DNA of 35,359 nucleotides from CAG-452 sp045531335 (GTDB taxonomy: Bacteria; Bacillota; Clostridia; TANB77; CAG-508): assembly GCA_045531335.1 (NCBI GenBank), contig JAZSDU010000040.1:1-35359 (forward strand). Reading direction: 5' to 3'. Made by a program: the position numbers and the translations under genes. Positions 7,130 to 14,877 of this stretch are shown here, in pieces (the first letter of the stretch is position 1; the number at the start of each line of letters is the position of its first letter). Under the pieces are notes generated by a model. That model had not been told where the DNA came from, searched no databases, and was given only the letters and a program-made list of their open reading frames with translations.

Positions 7130-8179
7130 ATGAAATATTTAGATAGTTTAAGTGAAGAAACAAAACAATATTATAAAATCTTATCAGAAGAATTTCCTGA
7201 GTTTTTAAGAGAATATATAGAAACACCAGCTATGCTTAGACTAGATGGAATAAGTATGTTTCCAGGATGTGACCATACAAAAATTTTAAAAATAAAAAAC
7301 TTTAATTCAAGATTAAAACATAGTATAGGAGTAGCTTTAATTGTATGGAAATTTACAAAAGATAAAAAGCAAACATTAGCAGGATTGTTTCATGATATAT
7401 CAACACCTGCATTTAGTCATATTGTAGATTTTATGAAGGGAGATTATTTAAATCAAGAATCAACAGAAGATTTGACTAAATATATGATAGAAAATTCAAA
7501 AGAAATTATGGAATTACTAAATAGAGATAAAATAAAAGTAGAAGAAGTTTGTGATTATCATATGTATCCAATAGCAGATAATGATACACCAATGCTATCT
7601 GCAGATAGATTAGAATATACATTTAGTGATGGGTTAGAAATAGACGGAATATTTGATTTAAATAAAGTTAATAAAATATATAAAAATATATCAATATTAA
7701 AAAATGAAAAAGATGAAATAGAATTAGGTTTTAATAATTTAAATATAGCAGAAGAATTCATTTTTAATGCAAATAAGTTATGGCTTTTAATATCAGGAGG
7801 GAATGAAGTTAATTTTATCATGCAATTTTGGACAGATTATTTAAAAAAATCAATGAATAAAGGATATATACAAGAAACGGATTTGTATAAAATGTCTGAA
7901 AGTGAAATTATAGAAAAAATAAAAAAACAAGCAGATAAAAAAATGGTTAATATAATAGAAAACTTTCAAAATTCTACTGAAATTGGAAGAAGTGATATAG
8001 AAGTAAAAGATAAATATTGTGTATCAATAAAAGCGAAGAAAAGATATATAAATCCTTTAATTGAGAATGATAATATATCAAAAAGAGTAACTGACTTGTC
8101 AGATGAAGCAAAAAAGATAATAGAGGACATTAAAGTATTTGAAGATAGTAAATTTTCATATTTAAATTTTGATTTTTAA
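7130..8179 (+). CDS. HD-domain phosphohydrolase-like protein
   Basis: 349 residues. The HD metal-binding signature is complete: His64 in RLKHSIGVAL, His88-Asp89 in AGLFHDISTPAFSH, with His97 and Asp100 nearby, and a later SADRLEYTFSDG block carrying the distal Asp. This layout resembles dGTPase/YfbR-like HD hydrolases, which act on nucleotides or other phosphate esters; the true substrate is unknown. AGAGGAG just upstream supports ATG 7130. The C terminus (from about 250) is lysine-rich and not recognised. A hairpin after the stop closes the unit. Confidence 0.8.
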   Translation: MKYLDSLSEETKQYYKILSEEFPEFLREYIETPAMLRLDGISMFPGCDHTKILKIKNFNSRLKHSIGVALIVWKFTKDKKQTLAGLFHDISTPAFSHIVDFMKGDYLNQESTEDLTKYMIENSKEIMELLNRDKIKVEEVCDYHMYPIADNDTPMLSADRLEYTFSDGLEIDGIFDLNKVNKIYKNISILKNEKDEIELGFNNLNIAEEFIFNANKLWLLISGGNEVNFIMQFWTDYLKKSMNKGYIQETDLYKMSESEIIEKIKKQADKKMVNIIENFQNSTEIGRSDIEVKDKYCVSIKAKKRYINPLIENDNISKRVTDLSDEAKKIIEDIKVFEDSKFSYLNFDF

Positions 8180-8226
8180 AACTTGCATTTTGTAAAAAAA
8201 TGTAGTAATATCTGATTAGAATAAAT

Positions 8227-8257
8227 AAAGACACTATAGAGTAATGTAGTGTCTTTT
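8227..8257 (+). terminator. Intrinsic terminator between the HD gene and the uracil permease
   Basis: A 10-bp perfect stem AAAGACACTA / TAGTGTCTTT (8227-8236, 8247-8256) with a 10-nt loop and T-run. It ends only 16 bp before the permease Shine-Dalgarno GGAGGAG, so it could also act as a leader attenuator. Confidence 0.8.
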
Positions 8258-8281
8258 AACATGTGATTTAGGAGGAGAATT

Positions 8282-9952
8282 ATGGAAGAAAAAAGTAGTT
8301 TACTACTAGACGTAAATGAAAAACCAAGTATTGGTAAATGGATAATACTTGCGATTCAACATGTTTTTGCTATGTTTGGTGCTACAATATTAGTTCCAAT
8401 ACTAGTAAATTCAGGAGCAGGAGAGGAAGTGCTTACAATACCAGTTGCACTTATTTCATCAGGAATTGGTACATTAATATATATATTATGTACTAAAGGA
8501 AAATCACCTGTTTATTTAGGAAGTTCATTTGCATTTATTGCGCCACTTATAGCAGCATATTTAAAAGGTGGAACTTCTGGAGCTATGACAGGGATTATGA
8601 CAGTTGGATTAGTTTATATAGTATTTGCTATTATAGTAAAACTTATAGGCAAGAACTGGATAAACAAATTGTTACCACCAGTAGTAATAGGACCAATGAT
8701 AATGATTATAGGACTTGGACTTGCACCATCAGCAATAGGACAAATAGGATTAACAGCGGGAACAGAATTACAATGGCAACCATTAGTAGTTGCATTAGTT
8801 TCATTTTTAGTTACTGCAGTAGTTGCAGTAGCAGCAAAAGGATTTTTAAAAGTAATACCATTTTTAATAGGTATTGTATCAGGATATTTAACAGCAATAG
8901 CTGTAGGTATAGTTGATTTTTCACCACTTGCCGAAGCGGCAATAGTAGGATTGCCAAATTTTGTTATACCTTTCATACACTATACACCAAACTTTTCAGC
9001 AGTGCTTACAATAGCACCAATAGCATTAGTTACAATGGCAGAACACATTGGTGACCATACAGCATTAGGTAGTATAATAAATAGAGATTTATTAAAAGAG
9101 CCAGGATTAGACAGAACATTATTAGGAGATGGTATTGCAACATTTTTTGCTGGATTGATTGGGGGACCTGCAAATACAACATATGGAGAGAATACTTCAG
9201 TAGTTGGAATGACAAAAGTTGCATCAGTATGGGTAATAGGATTAGCTGCAATTATAGCTATAGTTTTAGGATTTTTTAGTAAATTTACAGCATTAGTATC
9301 TACAATTCCAAATGCAGTTCTAGGAGGGGTTTCATTACTTCTATATGGATTTATAGCTGTAAATGGATTAAAAGTATTAGTACAAAACAAAGTAGATTTT
9401 AACAATACCAAAAATGTAATAGTTGCATCTGCAATGCTTGTTTTAGGACTAGGAGGAGCTGCAATATCAATTACAAGTGGTGACTTATCAGTTACAATAT
9501 CAGGAATGAGTTTAGCTGCAATAGTAGGAATAATATTAAATCTTTGTCTACCAGGTATAGAAGAAAACAAAGAAATAGAGAATAGAGAAGAGAAAAAAGA
9601 AACAAAAAATACAAAGAAAGTTAAAAAAGAATTACCTGTTACAGAAAATGTAGTAGAAGAAGTAGAAACAGAAAAAGAAAGTAAGAAAGCAACTACTAAA
9701 AAAGAATCAGTAAAAAAACAAACAAATAAAAAAACAACTTCTAAAGTTGCTAGTAGTACATCAAAATCTAAAAAAGCAGCAAACGAAGTTGAAGAAAAGC
9801 CTAAAAAAACATCTACAAAAAAGACTACAACAGCTAAAAGTAGTACAAAAAAAGATGTAGGAACTAAAACAGCTACAAAGAAAACTACAGCAAAAACAAA
9901 GACTACAACTGCAACAAAAAAGAAAACAACTAAAAAAGAAGAAATTGTTTAA
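8282..9952 (+). CDS. uraA: NCS2 uracil/xanthine permease with lysine-threonine-rich C-terminal tail
   Basis: 556 residues. Positions 1-426 form a nucleobase:cation symporter-2 of the UraA type: IQHVFAMFGATILVPIL at the N terminus, the YLGSSFAFIAPL loop, VALVTMAEHIGDHTALG with the family's substrate-binding Glu, and GGPANTTYGENT. Many hydrophobic helices follow. Normal members end near residue 430. Here a 130-residue hydrophilic tail follows, first acidic/mixed and then dominated by Lys, Thr, Ala and Ser (repeats like KKTT and TKKTTAK), similar in composition to histone H1-like proteins. The tail is in frame, ends in a regular stop, and is presumably cytosolic. GGAGGAG supports the start. Confidence 0.9.
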   Translation: MEEKSSLLLDVNEKPSIGKWIILAIQHVFAMFGATILVPILVNSGAGEEVLTIPVALISSGIGTLIYILCTKGKSPVYLGSSFAFIAPLIAAYLKGGTSGAMTGIMTVGLVYIVFAIIVKLIGKNWINKLLPPVVIGPMIMIIGLGLAPSAIGQIGLTAGTELQWQPLVVALVSFLVTAVVAVAAKGFLKVIPFLIGIVSGYLTAIAVGIVDFSPLAEAAIVGLPNFVIPFIHYTPNFSAVLTIAPIALVTMAEHIGDHTALGSIINRDLLKEPGLDRTLLGDGIATFFAGLIGGPANTTYGENTSVVGMTKVASVWVIGLAAIIAIVLGFFSKFTALVSTIPNAVLGGVSLLLYGFIAVNGLKVLVQNKVDFNNTKNVIVASAMLVLGLGGAAISITSGDLSVTISGMSLAAIVGIILNLCLPGIEENKEIENREEKKETKNTKKVKKELPVTENVVEEVETEKESKKATTKKESVKKQTNKKTTSKVASSTSKSKKAANEVEEKPKKTSTKKTTTAKSSTKKDVGTKTATKKTTAKTKTTTATKKKTTKKEEIV

Positions 9953-9964
9953 TATAGAAGCCTT

Positions 9965-9996
9965 AAAGGAACCTTGATAAAAAAGGTTCCTTTTTT
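9965..9996 (+). terminator. Intrinsic terminator of the uracil permease
   Basis: AAAGGAACC (9965-9973) pairs with GGTTCCTTT (9985-9993), followed by a T-run to 9996. Confidence 0.93.
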
Positions 9997-10098
9997 ACAT
10001 AACACAAACAACAATTAAATAATTAAACACATAAAAAAATTAAAACAAATGCAACTTTTTTTATTTTTTTATGGTATTATTTATGAAAGGTGATATAA

Positions 10099-10578
10099 AT
10101 GGTCTATTTAAACAAAGAAAAATATTTAGAAATGATGATAGAAAAATATTCAAATATGGTGTATAGATTAGCATTAACTAGAACTAACACTAGAGAAAAT
10201 AGTGAAGATGTATATCAAGAAGTGTTTTTAAGATTAGCAAGAAAAATGCCTGAGTTTGAAAATGAAGAACATGAAAAAGCTTGGCTTATTAGAGTTACAA
10301 TAAATTGCAGCAAAAATTTATTAAATAGTTCTTTTTTAAAAAACACAACAGAAATGAAAGAAGATATAATATTTGAAACAAAGGAGAGACATGATATTTA
10401 TTATGCAGTCCAAGAATTACCAGTAAAATATAGGACGATCATTTATTTATTTTATTATGAAGATTATAAAATAAGTGAAATTAGCAAAATACTAAAAATA
10501 AATGAAAATACAATTAAATCTAGATTATCACGTGCACGCGAAAAATTAAAAGAAAAAGTTGAAGGTGGTATAGAATAA
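10099..10578 (+). CDS. ECF-family RNA polymerase sigma factor
   Basis: 159 residues. Region 2 is at the N terminus (MVYRLALTRTNTRENSEDVYQEVFLRLARK, with the AWLIRVTINC helix after it). Region 4 is at the C terminus (LPVKYRTIIYLFYYEDYKISEISKILKINENTIKSRLSRAREKL, a helix-turn-helix reading the -35 element). No region 1 or 3, typical of extracytoplasmic-function sigma factors. AAAGGTG upstream fits ATG 10099. Its TAA overlaps the ATG of the next gene by one base, indicating translational coupling, so that protein is the likely anti-sigma partner. Confidence 0.92.
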   Translation: MVYLNKEKYLEMMIEKYSNMVYRLALTRTNTRENSEDVYQEVFLRLARKMPEFENEEHEKAWLIRVTINCSKNLLNSSFLKNTTEMKEDIIFETKERHDIYYAVQELPVKYRTIIYLFYYEDYKISEISKILKINENTIKSRLSRAREKLKEKVEGGIE

Positions 10579-12614
10579 TGAAAAAGAAAGAATATATTGA
10601 TGCTATTAATGAAATAGAAGTAGATAAAAATTTAAAGATAAAAACGTTAGAAAAAGTAACACAAAAGAGAAATTATAGGAGAATATATTCAGTACTTGCA
10701 ACATCAATTATTATATTTGTAATTGCAATATCTATTGTTGTACCTATGAATAATAATAAAAATAAAGCAACTCCAATAAAAGTAGTAGAAGAAAATAATG
10801 GATTGCCAAAATTAGAAAATTTTGAAAAATTATATAATATAATAAAGAAGCAAGGTTTAGAAAATGATGTAATATTTAAAGATGGTATAATATCAGATGC
10901 AACAATAAACTCAAGCAGTGCAAATCTTACAGAAAAAACAGAAACAGAAGATAGTACTGATTATTCTAAAACTAATGTACAAGTAGAAGGAGTAGAAGAA
11001 GCAGATATTGTAAAGACAGATGGCAATTATATATATTATGTTGCGGATAATAAGATAGTAATAGTAAATGCTAAAAACAATTCAAATTTAAAAATTATTT
11101 CTGAATTAGAATATGAACAAGGAGATTTTTATCCAACTGAATTATATATATATCAAAATAAATTAGTTATAATAGGGCAAAAAAACAACAATAATTATAA
11201 TAAGTTGATTGAAGTCGACAGTATTTACTCAGTAGGAAATAAAACAACTACTATTGCAAAAGTATATAATGTGGAAGAAAAAGTTAATCCAAAATTAGAA
11301 AGAGAAGTTGAAGTAGAAGGTAATTATTTATCATCAAGAATGATAGAAGATGAGCTATATTTTATATCTAACAAATATATATACTCATATTTACTTAGAA
11401 ATAAAGAATTAGATGAAATAGATGAAGAAGAATTTAAACCTAAATATAAAGACACTGCTATAGCTAATACAGAAAAGACTATTGCATATCAAGATATTTA
11501 TTATTTTCCTGAAAGTGAAGATACTTCATATTTGAATGTTGTAGGTTTTAATGTTAATAATAATCAAAAAGCAAATATAGATACTTATTTAGGTGCTGGA
11601 AGTGAAATATATTCATCACAAGATAATTTGTATATAACTAGAGTGAAACGTGAATATAGAGATACAAAGGCATATGGATATTATAATAATTATGATGTAA
11701 ACACATATATATATAAATTTAAATTAGAAGATTCAAAAGCAACATATGTAAATGCCGGAAGTGTGCCAGGAGAGGTACTAAATCAATTTTCTATGGATGA
11801 AAAGGATGGATATTTTAGAATAGCTACAACTGATTCTGAAAGCTGGAATTCTGAGACAAATACGAACAATTTATATGTTCTTAATGAAAATTTAGAAATA
11901 ATAGGAAGAGTAGAAAATCTAGCTAAAGGAGAAAAAATTTATTCAGTTAGATTTATGGGAAATAGAGCATATATGGTAACTTTTGTAGAAACAGATCCAT
12001 TGTTTGTTATAGATTTGTCTGAACCTACAAGTCCTACAGTTCTTGGAGAATTAAAAATACCAGGTTATAGTAAATACTTACATCCATATGATGATAACCA
12101 TATAATTGGATTTGGAGAAAATACAAAAACTAATGAATATGGTGGAGTAGTAACTGATGGTATGAAAATGGCTTTATTTGATGTAAGTAATCCAAATAAT
12201 CCAAAGGAATTATATTCAGTAGATATAGGAGAAAAAGGAACTTATTCAGAATTACTATATAACCATAAAGCATTATTATTTTCAAAAGAAAAGAATATAA
12301 TAGCTTTTCCAATATCTATATCTGAACAAACAGGAGAATATAGAACTAAATTAAAATTTCAAGGCGCAATAGTATATGGATTAGATTTAGAAAAAGGGTT
12401 TACTTTAAAAGGAACAATTGCGCATATGCAAATTCAAGATGGTTATAGAGATTATGATTATACAAAAGCAGTAGAAAGAATTATTTATATAAATGATTCA
12501 TTATATACATTGTCACAAGGATTAATAAAATCAACTAATATGAATACAATGGAAGAAGAAAGTATTGTAGAGATAGAAGAAGATGAAGAAAATATATATG
12601 AAATAGAACAATAA
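10578..12614 (+). CDS. Membrane-anchored beta-propeller protein, putative anti-sigma factor
   Basis: 678 residues. A short basic cytosolic N terminus (1-35) is followed by one transmembrane helix (about 36-57), then a large extracellular part. This begins with a linker to about residue 130 and continues as the beta-propeller domain family whose hallmark VEGVEEADIVKTDGNYIYYV is present, with repeated beta-strand blades such as NRAYMVTFVETDPLFVIDLS and HPYDDNHIIGFGE. The topology (cytosolic head, one helix, big outer sensor) and one-base overlap with an ECF sigma gene suggest it restrains the sigma factor and senses an envelope signal. This role is inferred. The tail is strongly acidic. Confidence 0.82.
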   Translation: MKKKEYIDAINEIEVDKNLKIKTLEKVTQKRNYRRIYSVLATSIIIFVIAISIVVPMNNNKNKATPIKVVEENNGLPKLENFEKLYNIIKKQGLENDVIFKDGIISDATINSSSANLTEKTETEDSTDYSKTNVQVEGVEEADIVKTDGNYIYYVADNKIVIVNAKNNSNLKIISELEYEQGDFYPTELYIYQNKLVIIGQKNNNNYNKLIEVDSIYSVGNKTTTIAKVYNVEEKVNPKLEREVEVEGNYLSSRMIEDELYFISNKYIYSYLLRNKELDEIDEEEFKPKYKDTAIANTEKTIAYQDIYYFPESEDTSYLNVVGFNVNNNQKANIDTYLGAGSEIYSSQDNLYITRVKREYRDTKAYGYYNNYDVNTYIYKFKLEDSKATYVNAGSVPGEVLNQFSMDEKDGYFRIATTDSESWNSETNTNNLYVLNENLEIIGRVENLAKGEKIYSVRFMGNRAYMVTFVETDPLFVIDLSEPTSPTVLGELKIPGYSKYLHPYDDNHIIGFGENTKTNEYGGVVTDGMKMALFDVSNPNNPKELYSVDIGEKGTYSELLYNHKALLFSKEKNIIAFPISISEQTGEYRTKLKFQGAIVYGLDLEKGFTLKGTIAHMQIQDGYRDYDYTKAVERIIYINDSLYTLSQGLIKSTNMNTMEEESIVEIEEDEENIYEIEQ

Positions 12615-12619
12615 AAAAT

Positions 12620-12658
12620 AACACCTTGTCTTTATTATAGACAAGGTGTTTATTTTTT
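12620..12658. terminator. Bidirectional intrinsic terminator
   Basis: An 11-bp perfect stem AACACCTTGTC / GACAAGGTGTT with a 9-nt loop and T-rich sequence on the plus strand. It separates the convergent beta-propeller and minus-strand genes and abuts the stop of the latter. Confidence 0.88.
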
Positions 12659-12987
12659 TAGGCTGCATGCTCATATGAAATACAAACTGAGCCTATAGGT
12701 TTGCTGGTGAAATATTTACGAATACCATTATATTCTATCCATTCTACAATCCATAAGTCAAAAGAAATTTGTCTTAGCCTATAAGAAAGTGATGGAGAAT
12801 ATTCACCTTGCGCCTTGTTTTCTTTTTTGAGCCACATATTATCATCCAGTTTGAAGAGAGAATTTTCTTTGATTCCATCATAAACAGAAGAATTAATATA
12901 TATGGATTCAAAATCTTGCCAATTGGGAACCTGGTTGATTAAATAAGCAACTGGGCACACCAAACTTTTTGGCATTTCTAAAAACAT
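12658..12987 (-). CDS. Hypothetical protein, tryptophan-rich, small orphan
   Basis: 109 residues, not recognised. No signal peptide or membrane helix; several aromatic residues (NWQDF, MWLKKE, FDLWIVEWIEYNG). Base composition is visibly less AT-rich than in neighbours, and codons include TGC and GCC runs, so it may be acquired. It is the only minus-strand gene in the first 28 kb. AGGAGATG precedes its ATG, and a consensus promoter lies upstream (13050-13078) with a perfect palindrome between, so it appears to be an independently regulated, genuine gene. Confidence 0.7.
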   Translation of the reverse strand: MFLEMPKSLVCPVAYLINQVPNWQDFESIYINSSVYDGIKENSLFKLDDNMWLKKENKAQGEYSPSLSYRLRQISFDLWIVEWIEYNGIRKYFTSKPIGSVCISYEHAA

Positions 12988-13004
12988 AGGTTCATCTCCT
13001 ATCT

Positions 13005-13022
13005 AAGACTCAAGTGAGTCTT
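13005..13022 (-). promoter_or_regulatory. Palindrome in the leader of the minus-strand orphan
   Basis: AAGACTCA AG TGAGTCTT: 8-bp arms around a 2-nt centre, between promoter and ribosome-binding site. It could be a repressor operator or a 5' RNA hairpin. Confidence 0.5.
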
Positions 13023-13049
13023 TTAATATAAAGGGATTTTGCTTTCTAT

Positions 13050-13078
13050 ATTATACCATTATTTACATAAAATTGCAA
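13050..13078 (-). promoter_or_regulatory. Sigma-A type promoter for the minus-strand orphan
   Basis: Reading the minus strand: -35 TTGCAA (13078-13073), a 17-bp spacer and a perfect TATAAT -10 (13055-13050). Transcription would start near 13043, about 55 bases before the ATG. Confidence 0.78.
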
Positions 13079-13169
13079 ACATATATTCAATAAAAAAATC
13101 CTAAAAACCCCTTTTAAAAAAGATTAAAAAGATATATAATATTACAAATGTTTATTTTGGAGCGATTTT

Positions 13170-14859
13170 ATGAATAAAAAGTGGGAATATTATGATGTAA
13201 ATGAAGAAGAAATAAAAGAAATATCAGATAAATTTAATATATCTAATTTACTTGCTAAAATTTTGATTAATCGAGAAGTAATAAAATATGATGAAATAAA
13301 GAAATTTTTAAATCCTACAAGAAATGATTTTTATAATCCATTTTTAATGCCAGATATGGAAACTGCGGTAAATAGAATAATTAAGGCAATAGAAAACAAT
13401 GAAAAAGTCATGATATATGGTGATTACGACGTTGATGGAATTACTAGTACAACAGTTTTAAAACAATTTTTGGCAGAGAGAGGATTAGAAGCTGGGTATT
13501 ATATTCCAAATAGATTGGAAGAAGGGTACGGATTAAATAAAGAAGCAATTGAAAACATAATTAATGAAAAATATACATTAATGATAACAGTAGATTGTGG
13601 AATATCTGGAATAGAAGAAATAGAGTTATGTAATAAATTAGGAATAGACACAATTATAACAGACCACCATGAACAATTAGAAGAACTCCCAAAAGCACTT
13701 GCTATAATAGATGCAAAAAGGAGAGATAATACATATCCATTTAGAGGACTTGCAGGTTGCGGAGTGGTTTTTAAGCTAATTCAAGCAATATCAATAAAAT
13801 TAGGATTAGATGATAAAGAATATTTAAAATATTTAGATATAGTGTGTGTTGGAACAATATCTGATATAGTTCCATTAGTTGATGAAAATAGAGTTATAGC
13901 AAAATTACGGATTATTACTAATAGCGCAAACTAAGAATATAGGACTAAGGACTCTTATATTGGAATCAGGTTATAAAAAAATAGATTCTAATACTATTTC
14001 ATTTGGAGTAGCTCCTAGAATTAATGCATGTGGTAGAATGGGATACCAAAACGAGGCATTAAAATTATTTTTAACAGATGATTTACAAGAAGCTAAAGAA
14101 ATTACAGCTAGGTTAAATAAATATAATGCCCAAAGACAATCAAAAGAAAAAGAAATTTTTGAACAAGCAATTTCAGAACTTGAAAAAGAAGATTTAAATA
14201 AATTAAATAGTATAGTACTATGTGGAGATAATTGGCATCACGGAGTAATTGGAATAGTTGCATCAAAGATAGCAGAAAAGTTTTTTAAACCAACAATACT
14301 TATATGTTTTGAGGGCGAAATGGGAAAAGGCTCAGGAAGAAGCCTTCCAGGATTCGATTTACATGAAGCACTTGTTAATTCAAGTGATTATTTAGAAAAA
14401 TATGGCGGACATGAAATGGCAGTTGGGGTTTCTTTAAGAAAAGAAATGTATAGTGATTTTAAAAAGAAGTTTGAAGAAATTGCTATTTCACAAGATATAA
14501 AAGATATTATACCTGTTATAAAAATAGATGGAGTAATTACTTCAAAAGATATAAATAAAGAAACAGTAAAAGAATTAGAAATGTTGGAACCGTTTGGAGA
14601 AAAGAATAAAACACCAATTTTTGTATATAAAAACTTAAAAATAGATTCTATAAGAGCATTGTCAGAAGGAAAACATTTAAAACTTACTTTAAAAGATGAT
14701 AATCTTTTAATAAATGCAATAGGATTTAATTTGGGACATCTATCAGAAGAATATACATTAGGTGATAAAATAGATGTAGCAGGAGTTCTAGAAATAAATA
14801 ATTTTGGAAATCAAGAAATTGTACAAATAAATATAAAAGATATTATGAAATCAATCTAA
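13170..14859 (+). CDS. recJ: Single-stranded-DNA exonuclease RecJ, interrupted by a +1 frameshift at a CGG codon
   Basis: RecJ degrades single-stranded DNA 5' to 3' in recombination and repair. The first frame (13170-13934) carries DYDVDGITS, TDHHEQ and VGTISDIVPL. The second (from 13909 to 14859, +1) carries APRINACGRMG, NWHHGVIGIVASKI, GKGSGRSLPGFDL and KYGGHEMAVG. All DHH/DHHA1 motifs are present. The zero frame reads VIAKL, then CGG (13908-13910) and seven wrong codons to TAA. Skipping one base gives VIAKL-GLLLIAQTKNIGL, as family members read, for a 562-residue protein of normal length. Either programmed/recoded translation, a recent mutation, or a sequencing insertion near the A-run at 13901-13904. 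GGAG at 13159-13162 serves ATG 13170; a TATAAT box lies at 13135-13140. Confidence 0.9.
13905..13911 (+). other. Apparent +1 frameshift site TTA-CGG-A in recJ
   Basis: The zero-frame codons are TTA (13905-13907) and CGG (13908-13910). The conserved downstream frame resumes with GGA at 13909, one base later. No slippery heptamer for -1 slippage and no nearby internal Shine-Dalgarno-like stimulator is seen. Confidence 0.7.
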
Positions 14860-14877
14860 ATGGAAAGGAAATAATAT

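Noticed and set aside
8980..9570. 196-codon minus-strand frame inside the uracil permease
   Set aside because: Mirror of the permease's hydrophobic coding pattern; no start signals, and the plus strand is certain.
13895..13911. Classical -1 programmed frameshift (slippery heptamer) in recJ
   Set aside because: The conserved frame needs a +1 step, and no X XXY YYZ heptamer is in the correct phase.
13960..14859. The second half of recJ as an independent gene starting with TTG 13960
   Set aside because: It has no ribosome-binding site and begins in the middle of a conserved domain; it is the continuation of recJ in the +1 frame.
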